A stretch of DNA of 22,200 bases from the IMG/VR virus record IMGVR_UViG_3300046525_000104, positions 1-22,200 of that record, one strand, 5' to 3'. A program made the position numbers and the translations under genes. Within the stretch, counting starts at the first letter, position 1. The number at the start of each line of letters is the position of its first letter. This document shows positions 1 through 6,797 of this stretch, one piece after another. The stretch comes from a virus. The notes under the pieces were generated by a model that made no database searches, was not told the DNA's origin, and saw only the letters and a program-made list of their open reading frames with translations.

Positions 1-75
1 GGCGTTTCATCTGAACAAAAACACGTTGTTGTCAAATTAAATAGCCCAACAAAGGGTGGAGTGAAATTGGTATGA
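1..75 (+). CDS. C-terminal end of an upstream phage gene (probably head maturation protease)
   Basis: An open frame enters the window at base 1 and stops with TGA at 73-75, giving 24 residues ending in GGVKLV. Its stop overlaps the capsid ATG (ATGA), so the two genes are translationally coupled. The gene just before an HK97-type capsid is usually the prohead protease or scaffold, and that is the likely identity. This rests on position only: no diagnostic motif lies within the 24 residues. Confidence 0.6.
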   Translation, partial: GVSSEQKHVVVKLNSPTKGGVKLV

Positions 76-1400
76 ACAAATATTTAAAACAGTTGCTTGA
101 TGCTTTAGCTGCAAAAAATTTAGAGCTACAAGGGCATATTACAAAGTCATTAGATGGTGGCTCTACACCAGACGATGAAACTGAAGCGGCTATTCAAACT
201 GTTGAAGCAGAAATTGCCGCGATCGAAAAGAATATCGAACGCGTCAAAAAACAAATCGCAGCTGCTAAACATGCCGCTGAAACGGGGACACCAGTTGCTG
301 GTGAAAATGAAGAGGAAGCAGAAGCATCTGCTAAAGGCGATCCTGAACCAGATAAAAAGAAATCAGTTATTACTACTTCTTCTAACTTGCCACCAGGTAT
401 TGGGTTTGCTCAGTATGCCCGAGCGAAACTTGCTTCAGCTCTTGAAGCTAAAAAGGGTAATTTTGTATCGCCATCTGATATGGCTAAACAAATGGGGTTT
501 AATGCCGAAGTCCAAGACCTTGTTACTAAAGCAACACTTGGTACTACCACCGATGTTGGATTTGCATCTGCATTGGTTGCAGAAAATCGCTTAGTGGGCG
601 AATTTGTTGAATTACTTCGTGCAAAAACAGTGTTTGATAAATTAACAGGATTTAAAAGCGTACCCTTTAATTCCAAAATCCCAAGCCAATTAACTGGTGG
701 CCAAGCACAATGGGTTGGTGAAGCTCAGAAAAAACCTTTAACGAATCCGACATATGGTGAAGTTGAAATCAAAGAGCATAAACTGGCAGCTATTACTGTT
801 TACTCACAAGAGTTAATTCGTCGCTCTGACCCAGCAGTAGATGTATTAGTTCGTGATGATTTAATTGAAGCCTCTAAGACGTTAATTGACAACACATTCT
901 TGGACGCAGGTGATGCTACAGCTATTCGGCCAGCAGGTGTTTTAAATGGCGTTGCTGCAATTCCAAGTACGGGGACAACAGCTGAAGCATATGATGCTGA
1001 TTTAGAAAAATTAACAGATGCATTTATCGAGGCGAATTTGTCATTGGATGGGGCTTTCTATCTGATGTCTGAAACACGTGCATCGCGGATGTCTAAATTA
1101 CGTGATGCTCTAGGTAATAAGTATTACAGCGGCATGCAAGGCGCACAAAAGGAATTGGATGGATTGCCTGTTATTACATCTCAGGCAATCGGTGACAAAA
1201 TCGTATTGGTAAAAACCTCTGAAATTCTCTTGGCTCAAGATGGGGGTGTGGATGTTTCATATTCTGATCAAGCCACGCTTGTTGATGGTGGTGTAACTCA
1301 CTACTTATGGCAAGAAAACAAATTTGCTGTACGTGTAGAAAAATTCATTACGTGGGCAAAACGTCGTCCAATTGCTGCAGCTTGGATTGAATACACCTAA
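72..1400 (+). CDS. Major capsid protein, HK97 family
   Basis: This 442-aa protein forms the icosahedral head shell. Residues 1-75 are a charged heptad-like coiled coil (repeated AIQTVEAEIAAIEKNIERV type), followed by a low-complexity acidic/lysine linker to about residue 100. That is the layout of the HK97 delta (scaffolding) domain, which the head protease removes. Residues from about 115 form the HK97-fold body, with the typical stretch TLGTTTDVGFASALVAENRL, a long central region, and the ending VEKFITWAKRRPIAAAWIEYT. The start overlaps the upstream stop and a GGTGGAGTG Shine-Dalgarno region precedes it. The exact cleavage site cannot be seen; it probably lies between residues 95 and 115. 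A terminator follows the gene. Confidence 0.93.
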   Translation: MNKYLKQLLDALAAKNLELQGHITKSLDGGSTPDDETEAAIQTVEAEIAAIEKNIERVKKQIAAAKHAAETGTPVAGENEEEAEASAKGDPEPDKKKSVITTSSNLPPGIGFAQYARAKLASALEAKKGNFVSPSDMAKQMGFNAEVQDLVTKATLGTTTDVGFASALVAENRLVGEFVELLRAKTVFDKLTGFKSVPFNSKIPSQLTGGQAQWVGEAQKKPLTNPTYGEVEIKEHKLAAITVYSQELIRRSDPAVDVLVRDDLIEASKTLIDNTFLDAGDATAIRPAGVLNGVAAIPSTGTTAEAYDADLEKLTDAFIEANLSLDGAFYLMSETRASRMSKLRDALGNKYYSGMQGAQKELDGLPVITSQAIGDKIVLVKTSEILLAQDGGVDVSYSDQATLVDGGVTHYLWQENKFAVRVEKFITWAKRRPIAAAWIEYT

Positions 1401-1416
1401 TAGTTTTGAAAATTTG

Positions 1417-1446
1417 AAAAACAGCTCCTTAATTGGGGCTGTTTTT
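1417..1446 (+). terminator. Rho-independent terminator after the capsid gene
   Basis: AAAAACAGCTCC, loop TTAATT, then GGGGCTGTTTTT: an 8-bp core stem with one G-T wobble, extended by A-T pairs and ending in a run of five T. It lies 17 bases after the capsid stop and could set capsid expression apart from the downstream portal. Confidence 0.75.
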
Positions 1447-1486
1447 ATATCTAAGCATCAAAGTTGTTTAGCTATGAGAACAGTCT

Positions 1487-1777
1487 ATGAAAATTAAATA
1501 TTTAAGAAAGGCACCGCAAGGTATGCCTGGTGATGTAGCTGAAGTTCCAGATCTACAAGCCAAAATCTTAATTAAGTTGAAGTTTGCAGAACCTTTAGAT
1601 GGTGAACCTTCAATTGAGTTCTTGAAAAACTTAAATGGAACTCTAGTTGTTGATGATTTCGGAAGTTTGGTTGAATTACCTCTGATAGTCGATCGTTCAT
1701 TAGAAAATATTCAACAACCAGTGCAAGAAGTTGAGCCAGTCAAAGCCAAACGAAAACGTGTAAGCAAAGCAAAATAA
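1487..1777 (+). CDS. Small phage head-region protein, 96 aa, unknown function
   Basis: This 96-aa protein lies between capsid and portal. Its N-terminal half (MKIKYLRKAPQGMPGDVAEV followed by an A-x-x-L-I-x-L-x-x-A pattern) resembles short phage proteins found in head modules, which carry a small beta-barrel-like motif reading roughly: polar start, G-x-x-G-D-x-x-E-V, then a helix ending in A-E. The C-terminal 15 residues are very basic (KAKRKRVSKAK), which would suit contact with DNA or with the acidic capsid lumen. Function is not established; a head decoration or completion role is only a positional guess. No transmembrane segment or signal peptide is seen. The portal gene begins 11 bases after its stop. 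Confidence 0.75.
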   Translation: MKIKYLRKAPQGMPGDVAEVPDLQAKILIKLKFAEPLDGEPSIEFLKNLNGTLVVDDFGSLVELPLIVDRSLENIQQPVQEVEPVKAKRKRVSKAK

Positions 1778-1788
1778 GGCGGTAAATA

Positions 1789-3237
1789 ATGGGCATTTTT
1801 GGCAATTTATTTAAGAAAAAATCGCTTCAAGGTGTTCATTCAGGCAGTGGATGGCACTCGATGTTTGTCCATGAGCCTTATTCGGGTGCATGGCAAAAAA
1901 ATGATGAACTAACCCGTGAAGATGTTACTGCACATCATGCTGTTTTTTCATGTGTCTCATTAATTTCACAAGATATTGGTAAGATGCCGATTCAATTGAA
2001 GCGCCATGAAAAAGGTGTTTTGGTCAATGCAGATATACCAAGCAAATTTCGCGTATTAAAAAAGCCTAACCGGTTTCAAATTTGGCAGCAATTTAGTGAA
2101 CACTGGACAACTTCATTGTTGTTACGTGGCAATACTTATGTGCTGAAACGCAGAGATATTTTTGGTGAAGTGACGGAGCTTGTTGTGCTCAATCCTGATC
2201 TTTGTAAACCGTTGATTGATGACAACGGAAATGTTTTTTACCAATTGGGTAACGATCGACTTACACAGACTGATTCGGTAGTAATACCAGCATCCGAAAT
2301 CATCCATGACCGTATTAACTGTTTTTATCACCCACTTGTGGGGCTAACCCCAATTATGGCGTGCTCATTGGCTGCGGGACAGGGTATTGAGATTCAGAAA
2401 AACTCTAGAAATCTCTTTAAAAACTTCAGTCGGCCAGCTGGAGTTTTAACTGCTCCCGGTTCAATTGCAAAAGATAAAGCTCAAGAAATTCAAGACCGCT
2501 GGAATGCTAATTATTCAGGAAATAATGTAGGTAAAACAGCCATCCTTGGTGATGGTTTAACTTTCCAAGCCATCACCATGAATGCTGTAGATGCACAATT
2601 AATTGAACAGCTTGAGATGACGGCTAAAGTAATATGTTCAGTTTTCCATGTGCCCTTATTCAAAGTAGGTTTAGGGCCTACGCCGACTGGGAAAATTTCG
2701 GATTTAAATGAAATTTACTATTCTGATTGTTTGCAAAGTACGATCGAGGCACGGGAAAACTTACTCGATGATGGTTTAGGTCTTAAAGATAGTGGTTTGG
2801 AAGCATTTTTAGATATTAGTGTGCTTATCCGCATGGACTCAACATCGCAAATGGCACGTTTAAAAGAAGGTGTTGGTGCTGCAATCCTTACGCCTAATGA
2901 AGCGCGTGTGGAGGTTGGACTATTGCCGATTGTTGGTGGTGACACGGTTTATATGCAACAGCAAAACTTTTCACTGGAAGCACTTTCTAAGCGTGATCAG
3001 CGGGAGGATCCTTTTAATACAAGTTCAACAAATAAGGCTGACCAGAAACCACCTGATTTACCCAAACCTAACAGTGAGAAATCGCTGTATAAGGGCGTAT
3101 TTAAGTCTGAAAATCGATATGAAAAAGGCTGTTTTGTTACTCATAAAGGGTCTTTGTGGCACTGTGAAAAAGGTCATTCAGGTGAGTTTGACTATGAAAA
3201 TTTCAAGCTGGCTCAGAAAAAATGGGGAGAAACATGA
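1789..3237 (+). CDS. Phage portal protein, HK97 family, with extra C-terminal domain
   Basis: This 482-aa protein forms the dodecameric portal at the head vertex through which DNA is packaged and ejected. The N-terminal 390 residues have the HK97-type portal layout: MGIFGNLF start, a VFSCVSLISQDIGKMPIQL helix, the GNTYVLKRR segment, PLVGLTPIMAC, and a C-terminal helix with TGKISDLNEIYYSDCLQSTI followed by LTPNEARVEVGLLPI. After a Pro/Lys-rich linker (about 405-432), residues 433-482 form a separate small module (YKGVFKSENRYEKGCFVTHK then GSLWHC and LAQKKWGE) resembling the Tyr/Gly/Trp pattern of carbohydrate-binding modules of family 5/12. The start has an AAGGCGG ribosome site. In most HK97-like phages the portal precedes the capsid; here it follows it. 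Its stop overlaps the next ATG. Confidence 0.92.
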   Translation: MGIFGNLFKKKSLQGVHSGSGWHSMFVHEPYSGAWQKNDELTREDVTAHHAVFSCVSLISQDIGKMPIQLKRHEKGVLVNADIPSKFRVLKKPNRFQIWQQFSEHWTTSLLLRGNTYVLKRRDIFGEVTELVVLNPDLCKPLIDDNGNVFYQLGNDRLTQTDSVVIPASEIIHDRINCFYHPLVGLTPIMACSLAAGQGIEIQKNSRNLFKNFSRPAGVLTAPGSIAKDKAQEIQDRWNANYSGNNVGKTAILGDGLTFQAITMNAVDAQLIEQLEMTAKVICSVFHVPLFKVGLGPTPTGKISDLNEIYYSDCLQSTIEARENLLDDGLGLKDSGLEAFLDISVLIRMDSTSQMARLKEGVGAAILTPNEARVEVGLLPIVGGDTVYMQQQNFSLEALSKRDQREDPFNTSSTNKADQKPPDLPKPNSEKSLYKGVFKSENRYEKGCFVTHKGSLWHCEKGHSGEFDYENFKLAQKKWGET

Positions 3238-3524
3238 GTATCGTTGATTTAGAGGAAGTAAAACACCACTTACGCTACGACGATGACAGTAATGACACTT
3301 CTTTAAATGGATACATTGCTGCAGCTGAGTCTGTCATTAAGAATTACATCACAGACACTTTTGAAGCTGATTATCCCGCTGCTATTAAACAGGCAGCATT
3401 ACTGTTGATTGGTTATTGGGATCAATTCCGTAATGCTGAAGGTGATGCACCTGTGAATGGCAATTTCTTACCTATGCCAGTGCAGTCATTACTTTATCCA
3501 TATCGTAAACCGACGGCTATATAG
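3234..3524 (+). CDS. Head-tail connector protein, gp6-like
   Basis: This 96-aa protein resembles the HK97 gp6/SPP1 gp15 head-tail adaptor family that forms a ring below the portal. The start is placed at ATG 3234, overlapping the portal stop (ATGA) behind a GGGGAGA ribosome site; an upstream in-frame ATG at 3222 lies inside the portal gene and lacks a ribosome site. The N-terminal motif SIVDLEEVKHHLRYDDDSND, then a helix (LNGYIAAAESVIKNYI) and a second helix (AIKQAALLLIGYWDQFRN), is the family signature. It sits between portal and head-closure genes as in lambdoid head modules. Confidence 0.88.
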   Translation: MSIVDLEEVKHHLRYDDDSNDTSLNGYIAAAESVIKNYITDTFEADYPAAIKQAALLLIGYWDQFRNAEGDAPVNGNFLPMPVQSLLYPYRKPTAI

Positions 3525-3531
3525 GTGATGT

Positions 3532-3870
3532 ATGGGACAACGAGCAAGTGAACTCTGCCACCGAATCCGTATTGAAAAGTTAACTTCAGCGCGTGATGAC
3601 GATGGCAACATCCTAGATCCATTATGGACCACACATGCAACTCTTTGGGCGAAGGTCACATGGCTTTCTGTCAAAGACACATTAGTTGCACAGGCCAATA
3701 ATTCTGAAATTGTCGCGCGTTGTATGATCCGTAAACGATCCGATATCGATACAACCATGCGTGTTGTATACGATGGGAAAATTTATAGCATTACTGGTGA
3801 GCCTTTACCCGATGCTGAGAATGGAAAAATCTATTGCACTTTGATGCTCAGTCATGGTGTAGAGAAATAA
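3532..3870 (+). CDS. Head closure protein (SPP1 gp16/HK97 gp7-like)
   Basis: This 112-aa protein matches the phage head closure family, small beta-barrel proteins that form the stopper ring and receive the tail. Diagnostic features are the N-terminal RIRIEKLTSARDDDGNILDP (strand, then a D-x-x-G-N turn), the central LWAKVTWLSVKD strand, the R-x-x-D-I-D-T-T-M-R-V loop, and the YDGKIYSITGEP strand near the end. Length is normal for the family (about 105-120 aa). The ATG lies 7 bases after the connector stop. The next gene starts 10 bases downstream, which suggests one tightly packed connector operon. Confidence 0.88.
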   Translation: MGQRASELCHRIRIEKLTSARDDDGNILDPLWTTHATLWAKVTWLSVKDTLVAQANNSEIVARCMIRKRSDIDTTMRVVYDGKIYSITGEPLPDAENGKIYCTLMLSHGVEK

Positions 3871-3880
3871 GGAAGTGCTT

Positions 3881-4399
3881 ATGTCTGTCGAATTTAAGAT
3901 TGAGGGCATGGATGAACTTTCTAAGAAACTCCAAACTTTGACAGATGGCAAAGCTGTTAACCGCCGCGCTCGATCCGCTGCACGTAAAGCTATGCAACTA
4001 GTGCTCTTTGCTGCCAAGGTTGGAGCTTCACGTATTGATGATCCTGATACGCGAGAAAGCATTCAAGAAAACTTAGTGATTCGTAATGGTAAAAGCCGCG
4101 ATATAAACACCGTTCGCATGCGAGTAGGTGTGCTTGGGGGTGCAAAAAACTATGCCAACACTAAGGACAATATTCGTAAAGGGCGCGCTGGTAAACAATA
4201 CACCACCGACGGAAGCAGCAAGAACCCGGGCGGCGACACTTTTTACTGGCGCTTTATTGAGTTTGGTACATCATCATCACCACCAGTTCCATTTTTAAGA
4301 CCAGCATTAGCTCAAAACATTGAGGCAGTAACAGCTGAATTTAACAAGGCGTTTATGAAGTCGATTGAATCTGCAATTAAAAAGGGCAAGATCGAATGA
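3881..4399 (+). CDS. HK97 gp10-like tail/connector protein
   Basis: This 172-aa protein resembles the HK97 gp10 family of virion proteins involved in head-tail joining. It opens with SVEFKIEGMDELSKKLQTL, the typical I-x-G-x-x-E-L-x-x-x-L start, continues with a basic helix (NRRARSAARKAMQLVLFAAK) and ends with the F-Y-W-R-F-I-E-F-G-T-S-S-x-P-x-x-P-F-L-R-P-A motif that defines the family. The ATG at 3881 is chosen over GTG 3875 because GGAAG lies five bases upstream of it. The stop overlaps the next start (ATGA). The basic charge is normal for the family. Confidence 0.9.
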   Translation: MSVEFKIEGMDELSKKLQTLTDGKAVNRRARSAARKAMQLVLFAAKVGASRIDDPDTRESIQENLVIRNGKSRDINTVRMRVGVLGGAKNYANTKDNIRKGRAGKQYTTDGSSKNPGGDTFYWRFIEFGTSSSPPVPFLRPALAQNIEAVTAEFNKAFMKSIESAIKKGKIE

Positions 4400-4749
4400 A
4401 GCAATTACCTATCTACCGAATCTTGAAAGCTGATGCTCAAGTATTCGGAATGTTGGGTGCACACATTTATGAAGATGTGGCACCTGAAAAGACACCTACG
4501 CCGTATTTGGTTTGGTCTGACTTATCGGGCACCCCAAATACTTCACTGGATAACATCACTAATCAAGATAATGTTTTGTATCAGGTGATGGTCTATAGCC
4601 CAAACCAAAAGACAGCTTTAGATATTCGAACAGCTGTATGTAATGTGCTTCAAGAACACAGCTTGATCGAACAACGTATCGGACACTATGAGTTAAATAC
4701 AAAGCTCTTTGCTCGTGGGTTCTCAGGTAGTTGGTGGCTTGATCGTTAA
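4396..4749 (+). CDS. Tail completion/terminator protein (DUF3168-like)
   Basis: This 117-aa protein resembles DUF3168 tail-completion proteins (lambda gpU / SPP1 gp17 role), which cap the tail tube and join it to the head. The family pattern is visible: an N-terminal helix with I-Y-R-I-L-K-A-D, then G-A-H-I-Y-E-D-V-A-P-E-K-T-P-T-P-Y-L-V-W, a D-N-x-x-x-Q-V-x-V-Y-S strand, an ALDIRTAVCNVL helix, and a C-terminal strand. The start overlaps the preceding stop. A terminator separates it from the tail tube gene. Confidence 0.85.
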   Translation: MKQLPIYRILKADAQVFGMLGAHIYEDVAPEKTPTPYLVWSDLSGTPNTSLDNITNQDNVLYQVMVYSPNQKTALDIRTAVCNVLQEHSLIEQRIGHYELNTKLFARGFSGSWWLDR

Positions 4750-4770
4750 TACACAGTGTATTTTTTACTG

Positions 4771-4793
4771 AGCACCTTTAGAGGTGTTTTTTT
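4771..4793 (+). terminator. Rho-independent terminator before the tail tube gene
   Basis: AGCACCT, loop TTAG, AGGTGTT: a short stem with one wobble, followed by seven T in all. After the T-run come ATGCTT and then the GAGGAG ribosome site of the tail tube gene, one of several terminator-linker-ribosome site joints in this late region. Confidence 0.7.
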
Positions 4794-4821
4794 ATGCTTA
4801 AAATTTGAGGAGAAGTAACTC

Positions 4822-5304
4822 ATGGCAACAAAAAAAGGTGTTTTATCTAATGGGACCGCTGTATGGATTGTCCACGGTGCTGTGCCCACATTAACAAAGA
4901 TGGGTTGTATTAAAGCATTGGCATTAGGAGACGACAGTGCAGCTGAAATTAATACAACATGCTTAGAAGAAACAAGTACTGCGACTTCTGAGTATGGACT
5001 TGTTACTCCTGGCGAAGGTTCAGTGCAAATCGATACTGATCCTAAAAATCAATCGCATATGACATTACTGCAACTTGCAGCGAATAAAGAAAAAGTTGAA
5101 GTGTATGTTGGTTGGTCTGATGGAATTGCAGAACCAACATTAACAGGCAGTGATATTGAGCTACCAGAAACACGTACATGGTCTAGCTTTGAAGCTATTT
5201 TAAGAAAAGGTTCTCCAGTGTTTGCACTAGATGCCATGGTTAATCACACCATTCCAATGAAACGCCAATCAGAAGTGATTGATCAGTTTAAGGTGAATCC
5301 ATAA
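4822..5304 (+). CDS. Major tail tube protein (lambda gpV-like)
   Basis: This 160-aa protein is the probable tail tube subunit. It starts MATKKGVLSNGTAVWIV, then shows the beta-rich pattern of siphophage tube proteins: a conserved C-L-E-E-T-S-T (classically T-x-L-x-S) strand, EYGLVTPGEGSVQIDTDP, a short helix (MTLLQLAANKEKVEVYVGWSDG), and the FEAILRKGSPVFALDAMVN strand ending in a short tail. The shape and position (after tail terminator, before G/GT chaperones and tape measure) fit lambda gpV; length is a little under gpV because there is no C-terminal Ig-like domain. GAGGAGAAG is a strong ribosome site. TAA and the next ATG share one base. Confidence 0.87.
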   Translation: MATKKGVLSNGTAVWIVHGAVPTLTKMGCIKALALGDDSAAEINTTCLEETSTATSEYGLVTPGEGSVQIDTDPKNQSHMTLLQLAANKEKVEVYVGWSDGIAEPTLTGSDIELPETRTWSSFEAILRKGSPVFALDAMVNHTIPMKRQSEVIDQFKVNP

Positions 5305-5798
5305 TGGCTAAACTTACCTTAAATGCGGCAAAGGCTGCTGTTGGAACAGGTGCTTTTGCCGAAAAGACAATTAAGTTTCGTGATTCGAAAGGGGCAGAAT
5401 TTGAAGGTGAAATTCTTGTAAAGCGCTTGTCGCATGATGAAACAATAACCGCTGTTGATGCATGGGATTTGGAAGATCGGAAGACGGCAACGATTGATCA
5501 AATTACTAAGGCCATTATTTTTAAAGCAATTTATACTTCGGTTGATGAGCCATTTTTCCCAATGGTTCAAAGCACAGGTGAAGTTTCATCTGAAATTGTG
5601 GATGTGATGTATCGCGTAGCCGATGAGGTTAATGATTTTTCGGGAAAGGAGTGGATCTGGAAGAAGAAGAGTTCTGGTGTGAACTCGTCCTCAACGGAAT
5701 TGGTGGAAGAACCATTGAAAAAGCCAAAAAAACGATCAGCCCGCGCGAGTTTGCAATCTGGAGAGCGTATAGAGAAAAAAGAGGATCACTCTTCATAG
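5304..5798 (+). CDS. Tail assembly chaperone G
   Basis: This 164-aa protein is the equivalent of lambda gpG, which binds the tape measure and keeps it soluble until the tube assembles. The N-terminal 115 residues look globular (KLTLNAAKAAVGTGAFAEKT, then L-V-K-R-L-S-H-D-E-T, then IIFKAIYTSVDEPFF). The residues after the slippery site are charged and low-complexity (lysine/serine/glutamate), so the zero-frame tail looks expendable. The zero frame ends at TAG 5796-5798. A GGGAAAG slippery site at 5642-5648 diverts a fraction of ribosomes into the -1 frame to make the longer GT protein. The gene lies directly after the tube gene, as in lambda. Confidence 0.88.
   Translation: MAKLTLNAAKAAVGTGAFAEKTIKFRDSKGAEFEGEILVKRLSHDETITAVDAWDLEDRKTATIDQITKAIIFKAIYTSVDEPFFPMVQSTGEVSSEIVDVMYRVADEVNDFSGKEWIWKKKSSGVNSSSTELVEEPLKKPKKRSARASLQSGERIEKKEDHSS
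5642..5648 (+). promoter_or_regulatory. Programmed -1 ribosomal frameshift site GGGAAAG
   Basis: GGGAAAG is the same heptamer used by lambda G/T. It lies in the required phase, G-GGA-AAG, with the zero-frame codons reading TCG GGA AAG GAG. After slipping back one base the ribosome reads GGA GTG GAT CTG and continues in the T frame to 5965. The predicted GT product is 220 aa (115 from G plus 105 from T). A stimulatory downstream structure was not worked out. Confidence 0.9.
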
Positions 5799-5965
5799 GG
5801 CGAAGAATTGAGCAGGGCTTTGGTAATTTAATGGCCCATTACACAATGTTTAAAGTGAAAGATCCTGAATCCGTCTCTGCTTTGACTTATATGCCACATG
5901 AAGATGCTCCAGTGACAACTTTTGAAGAAGAACGTTTGAAAGCGATTAAAAAGAAATCTGCCTAG
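5651..5965 (+). CDS. T extension of the GT tail assembly chaperone (made by -1 frameshift)
   Basis: This -1 frame runs on from the slippery site at 5642-5648 to TAG 5963-5965 and gives 104-105 residues fused to the first 115 residues of G. It probably has no start of its own: the GTG at 5651 lies inside G without a good ribosome site, so it should be read as the C-terminal part of a 220-aa fusion. In lambda, gpGT recruits tail tube protein to the tape measure, and the T part is the tube-binding half. The sequence VDLEEEEFWCELVLNGIGGR, then a helical S-P-R-E-F-A-I-W-R-A-Y segment and a C-terminal lysine-rich end, is compatible with that role. It overlaps the last 148 bases of G. Confidence 0.85.
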   Translation: MDLEEEEFWCELVLNGIGGRTIEKAKKTISPREFAIWRAYREKRGSLFIGRRIEQGFGNLMAHYTMFKVKDPESVSALTYMPHEDAPVTTFEEERLKAIKKKSA

Positions 5966-6000
5966 GTAGGTTTCTTTTCATAAACATTTCAATTAAATAT

Positions 6001-6028
6001 AGCTACTTGTGATGAGTGGCTTTTTTTT
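6001..6028 (+). terminator. Rho-independent terminator after the GT chaperone
   Basis: AGCTACT, loop TGTGATG, AGTGGCT (one G-T wobble), then eight T. The terminator ends where a promoter for the next gene begins. Confidence 0.75.
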
Positions 6029-6055
6029 GTGCATTAACTTAGTATTTCCCATAAT
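6027..6055 (+). promoter_or_regulatory. Candidate sigma-70 promoter of the zinc-ribbon membrane gene
   Basis: TTGTGC at 6027-6032 and CATAAT at 6050-6055 are separated by 17 bases. Transcription would start near 6062, giving a short leader with a GGGGGAG ribosome site. The promoter sits directly behind a terminator, as expected for an independently expressed prophage gene. It is a pattern match only. Confidence 0.45.
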
Positions 6056-6078
6056 TTATAAAACTCTTTGGGGGAGAA

Positions 6079-6732
6079 ATGGCAGTTAATCCATGTAAAG
6101 AATGTGGTGGGCCAGTGAGTGATAAAGCTGAAAGTTGTCCCATGTGTGGTGCAAGGCAAAAGAAAAAGACATCGGTGCTAGCTTGGATTGGTTTAGTACT
6201 TTTGGTTTTGGCTGGTATTGGAATGTGTACAGAAAAAACTTTAGACAAAAATCCATCAGCTTCAGCGTCTACTCAATCCAATGAAAGTGGTGCAGCTGAG
6301 CCGATTCAAAATTGGGAATATAAAAACTCAAAAGACGAAATGCGTGGTATCGAAACCAAATTTGCAAGTACAGTTAGCGCCAACACGGTAAATTTTGATT
6401 TCCCATATAACGGTGGATCTAAGTTAATTATGGCATTACGTAAAACTGGAACGGATACGGATGTGATGTTATCAATTTCAAAAGGGCAAATTCTATGCGA
6501 TTTCCGAAATTGTGAAGTAGCCTTTAAGTTTGATAATGGGAATGTTCAATCAATTACTATGTCTAGACCATCAGACCATTCTTCTGACTTGCTGTTTGTA
6601 GCCTATGACAAGACAAAACATAATATTATTAACGAACTAAAAAAAAGTAAGAAGTTAGTTGTAGAGGTTCAGTTTTATCGTGAAGGTAAAAAGCAGTTCA
6701 CCTTTGATGTAAGTGGTCTTAATTGGGATTAG
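6079..6732 (+). CDS. Zinc-ribbon membrane protein, probable lysogenic-conversion gene
   Basis: This 217-aa protein interrupts the otherwise universal chaperone-tape measure junction. Residues 6-23 form a short zinc ribbon (C6-x2-C9 and C20-x2-C23). A hydrophobic segment at about 33-49 follows (VLAWIGLVLLVLAGIGM), then a Ser/Asn-rich linker to about residue 75 and a folded 140-aa domain rich in beta strands. The topology suggests a zinc ribbon inside the cell and the large domain in the periplasm. It is not a known tail component. With a promoter just upstream and terminators on both sides it has the build of a moron expressed from the prophage. Candidate roles such as superinfection exclusion or envelope modification are inference. 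Confidence 0.85.
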   Translation: MAVNPCKECGGPVSDKAESCPMCGARQKKKTSVLAWIGLVLLVLAGIGMCTEKTLDKNPSASASTQSNESGAAEPIQNWEYKNSKDEMRGIETKFASTVSANTVNFDFPYNGGSKLIMALRKTGTDTDVMLSISKGQILCDFRNCEVAFKFDNGNVQSITMSRPSDHSSDLLFVAYDKTKHNIINELKKSKKLVVEVQFYREGKKQFTFDVSGLNWD

Positions 6733-6755
6733 TTTTTCATCATTTAGTTTTAATC

Positions 6756-6780
6756 AAAGCACCCTAAAGGGTGCTTTTTT
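6756..6780 (+). terminator. Rho-independent terminator before the tape measure gene
   Basis: AAAGCACCC, loop TAAA, GGGTGCTTT: a perfect 9-bp stem with a run of six T. It ends the zinc-ribbon gene and lies 18 bases upstream of the tape measure start. Confidence 0.88.
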
Positions 6781-6797
6781 ATTGCCTGAGGTTTTAC

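Noticed and set aside
3222-3233. Earlier start of the connector gene at ATG 3222
   Set aside because: It lies inside the portal gene without a ribosome site; ATG 3234 overlaps the portal stop and is preceded by GGGGAGA.
6771-6797. Longer tape measure N-terminus starting at GTG 6771
   Set aside because: The codons lie inside the terminator stem and T-run and have no ribosome site; ATG 6798 has TGAGG and a typical N-terminus.
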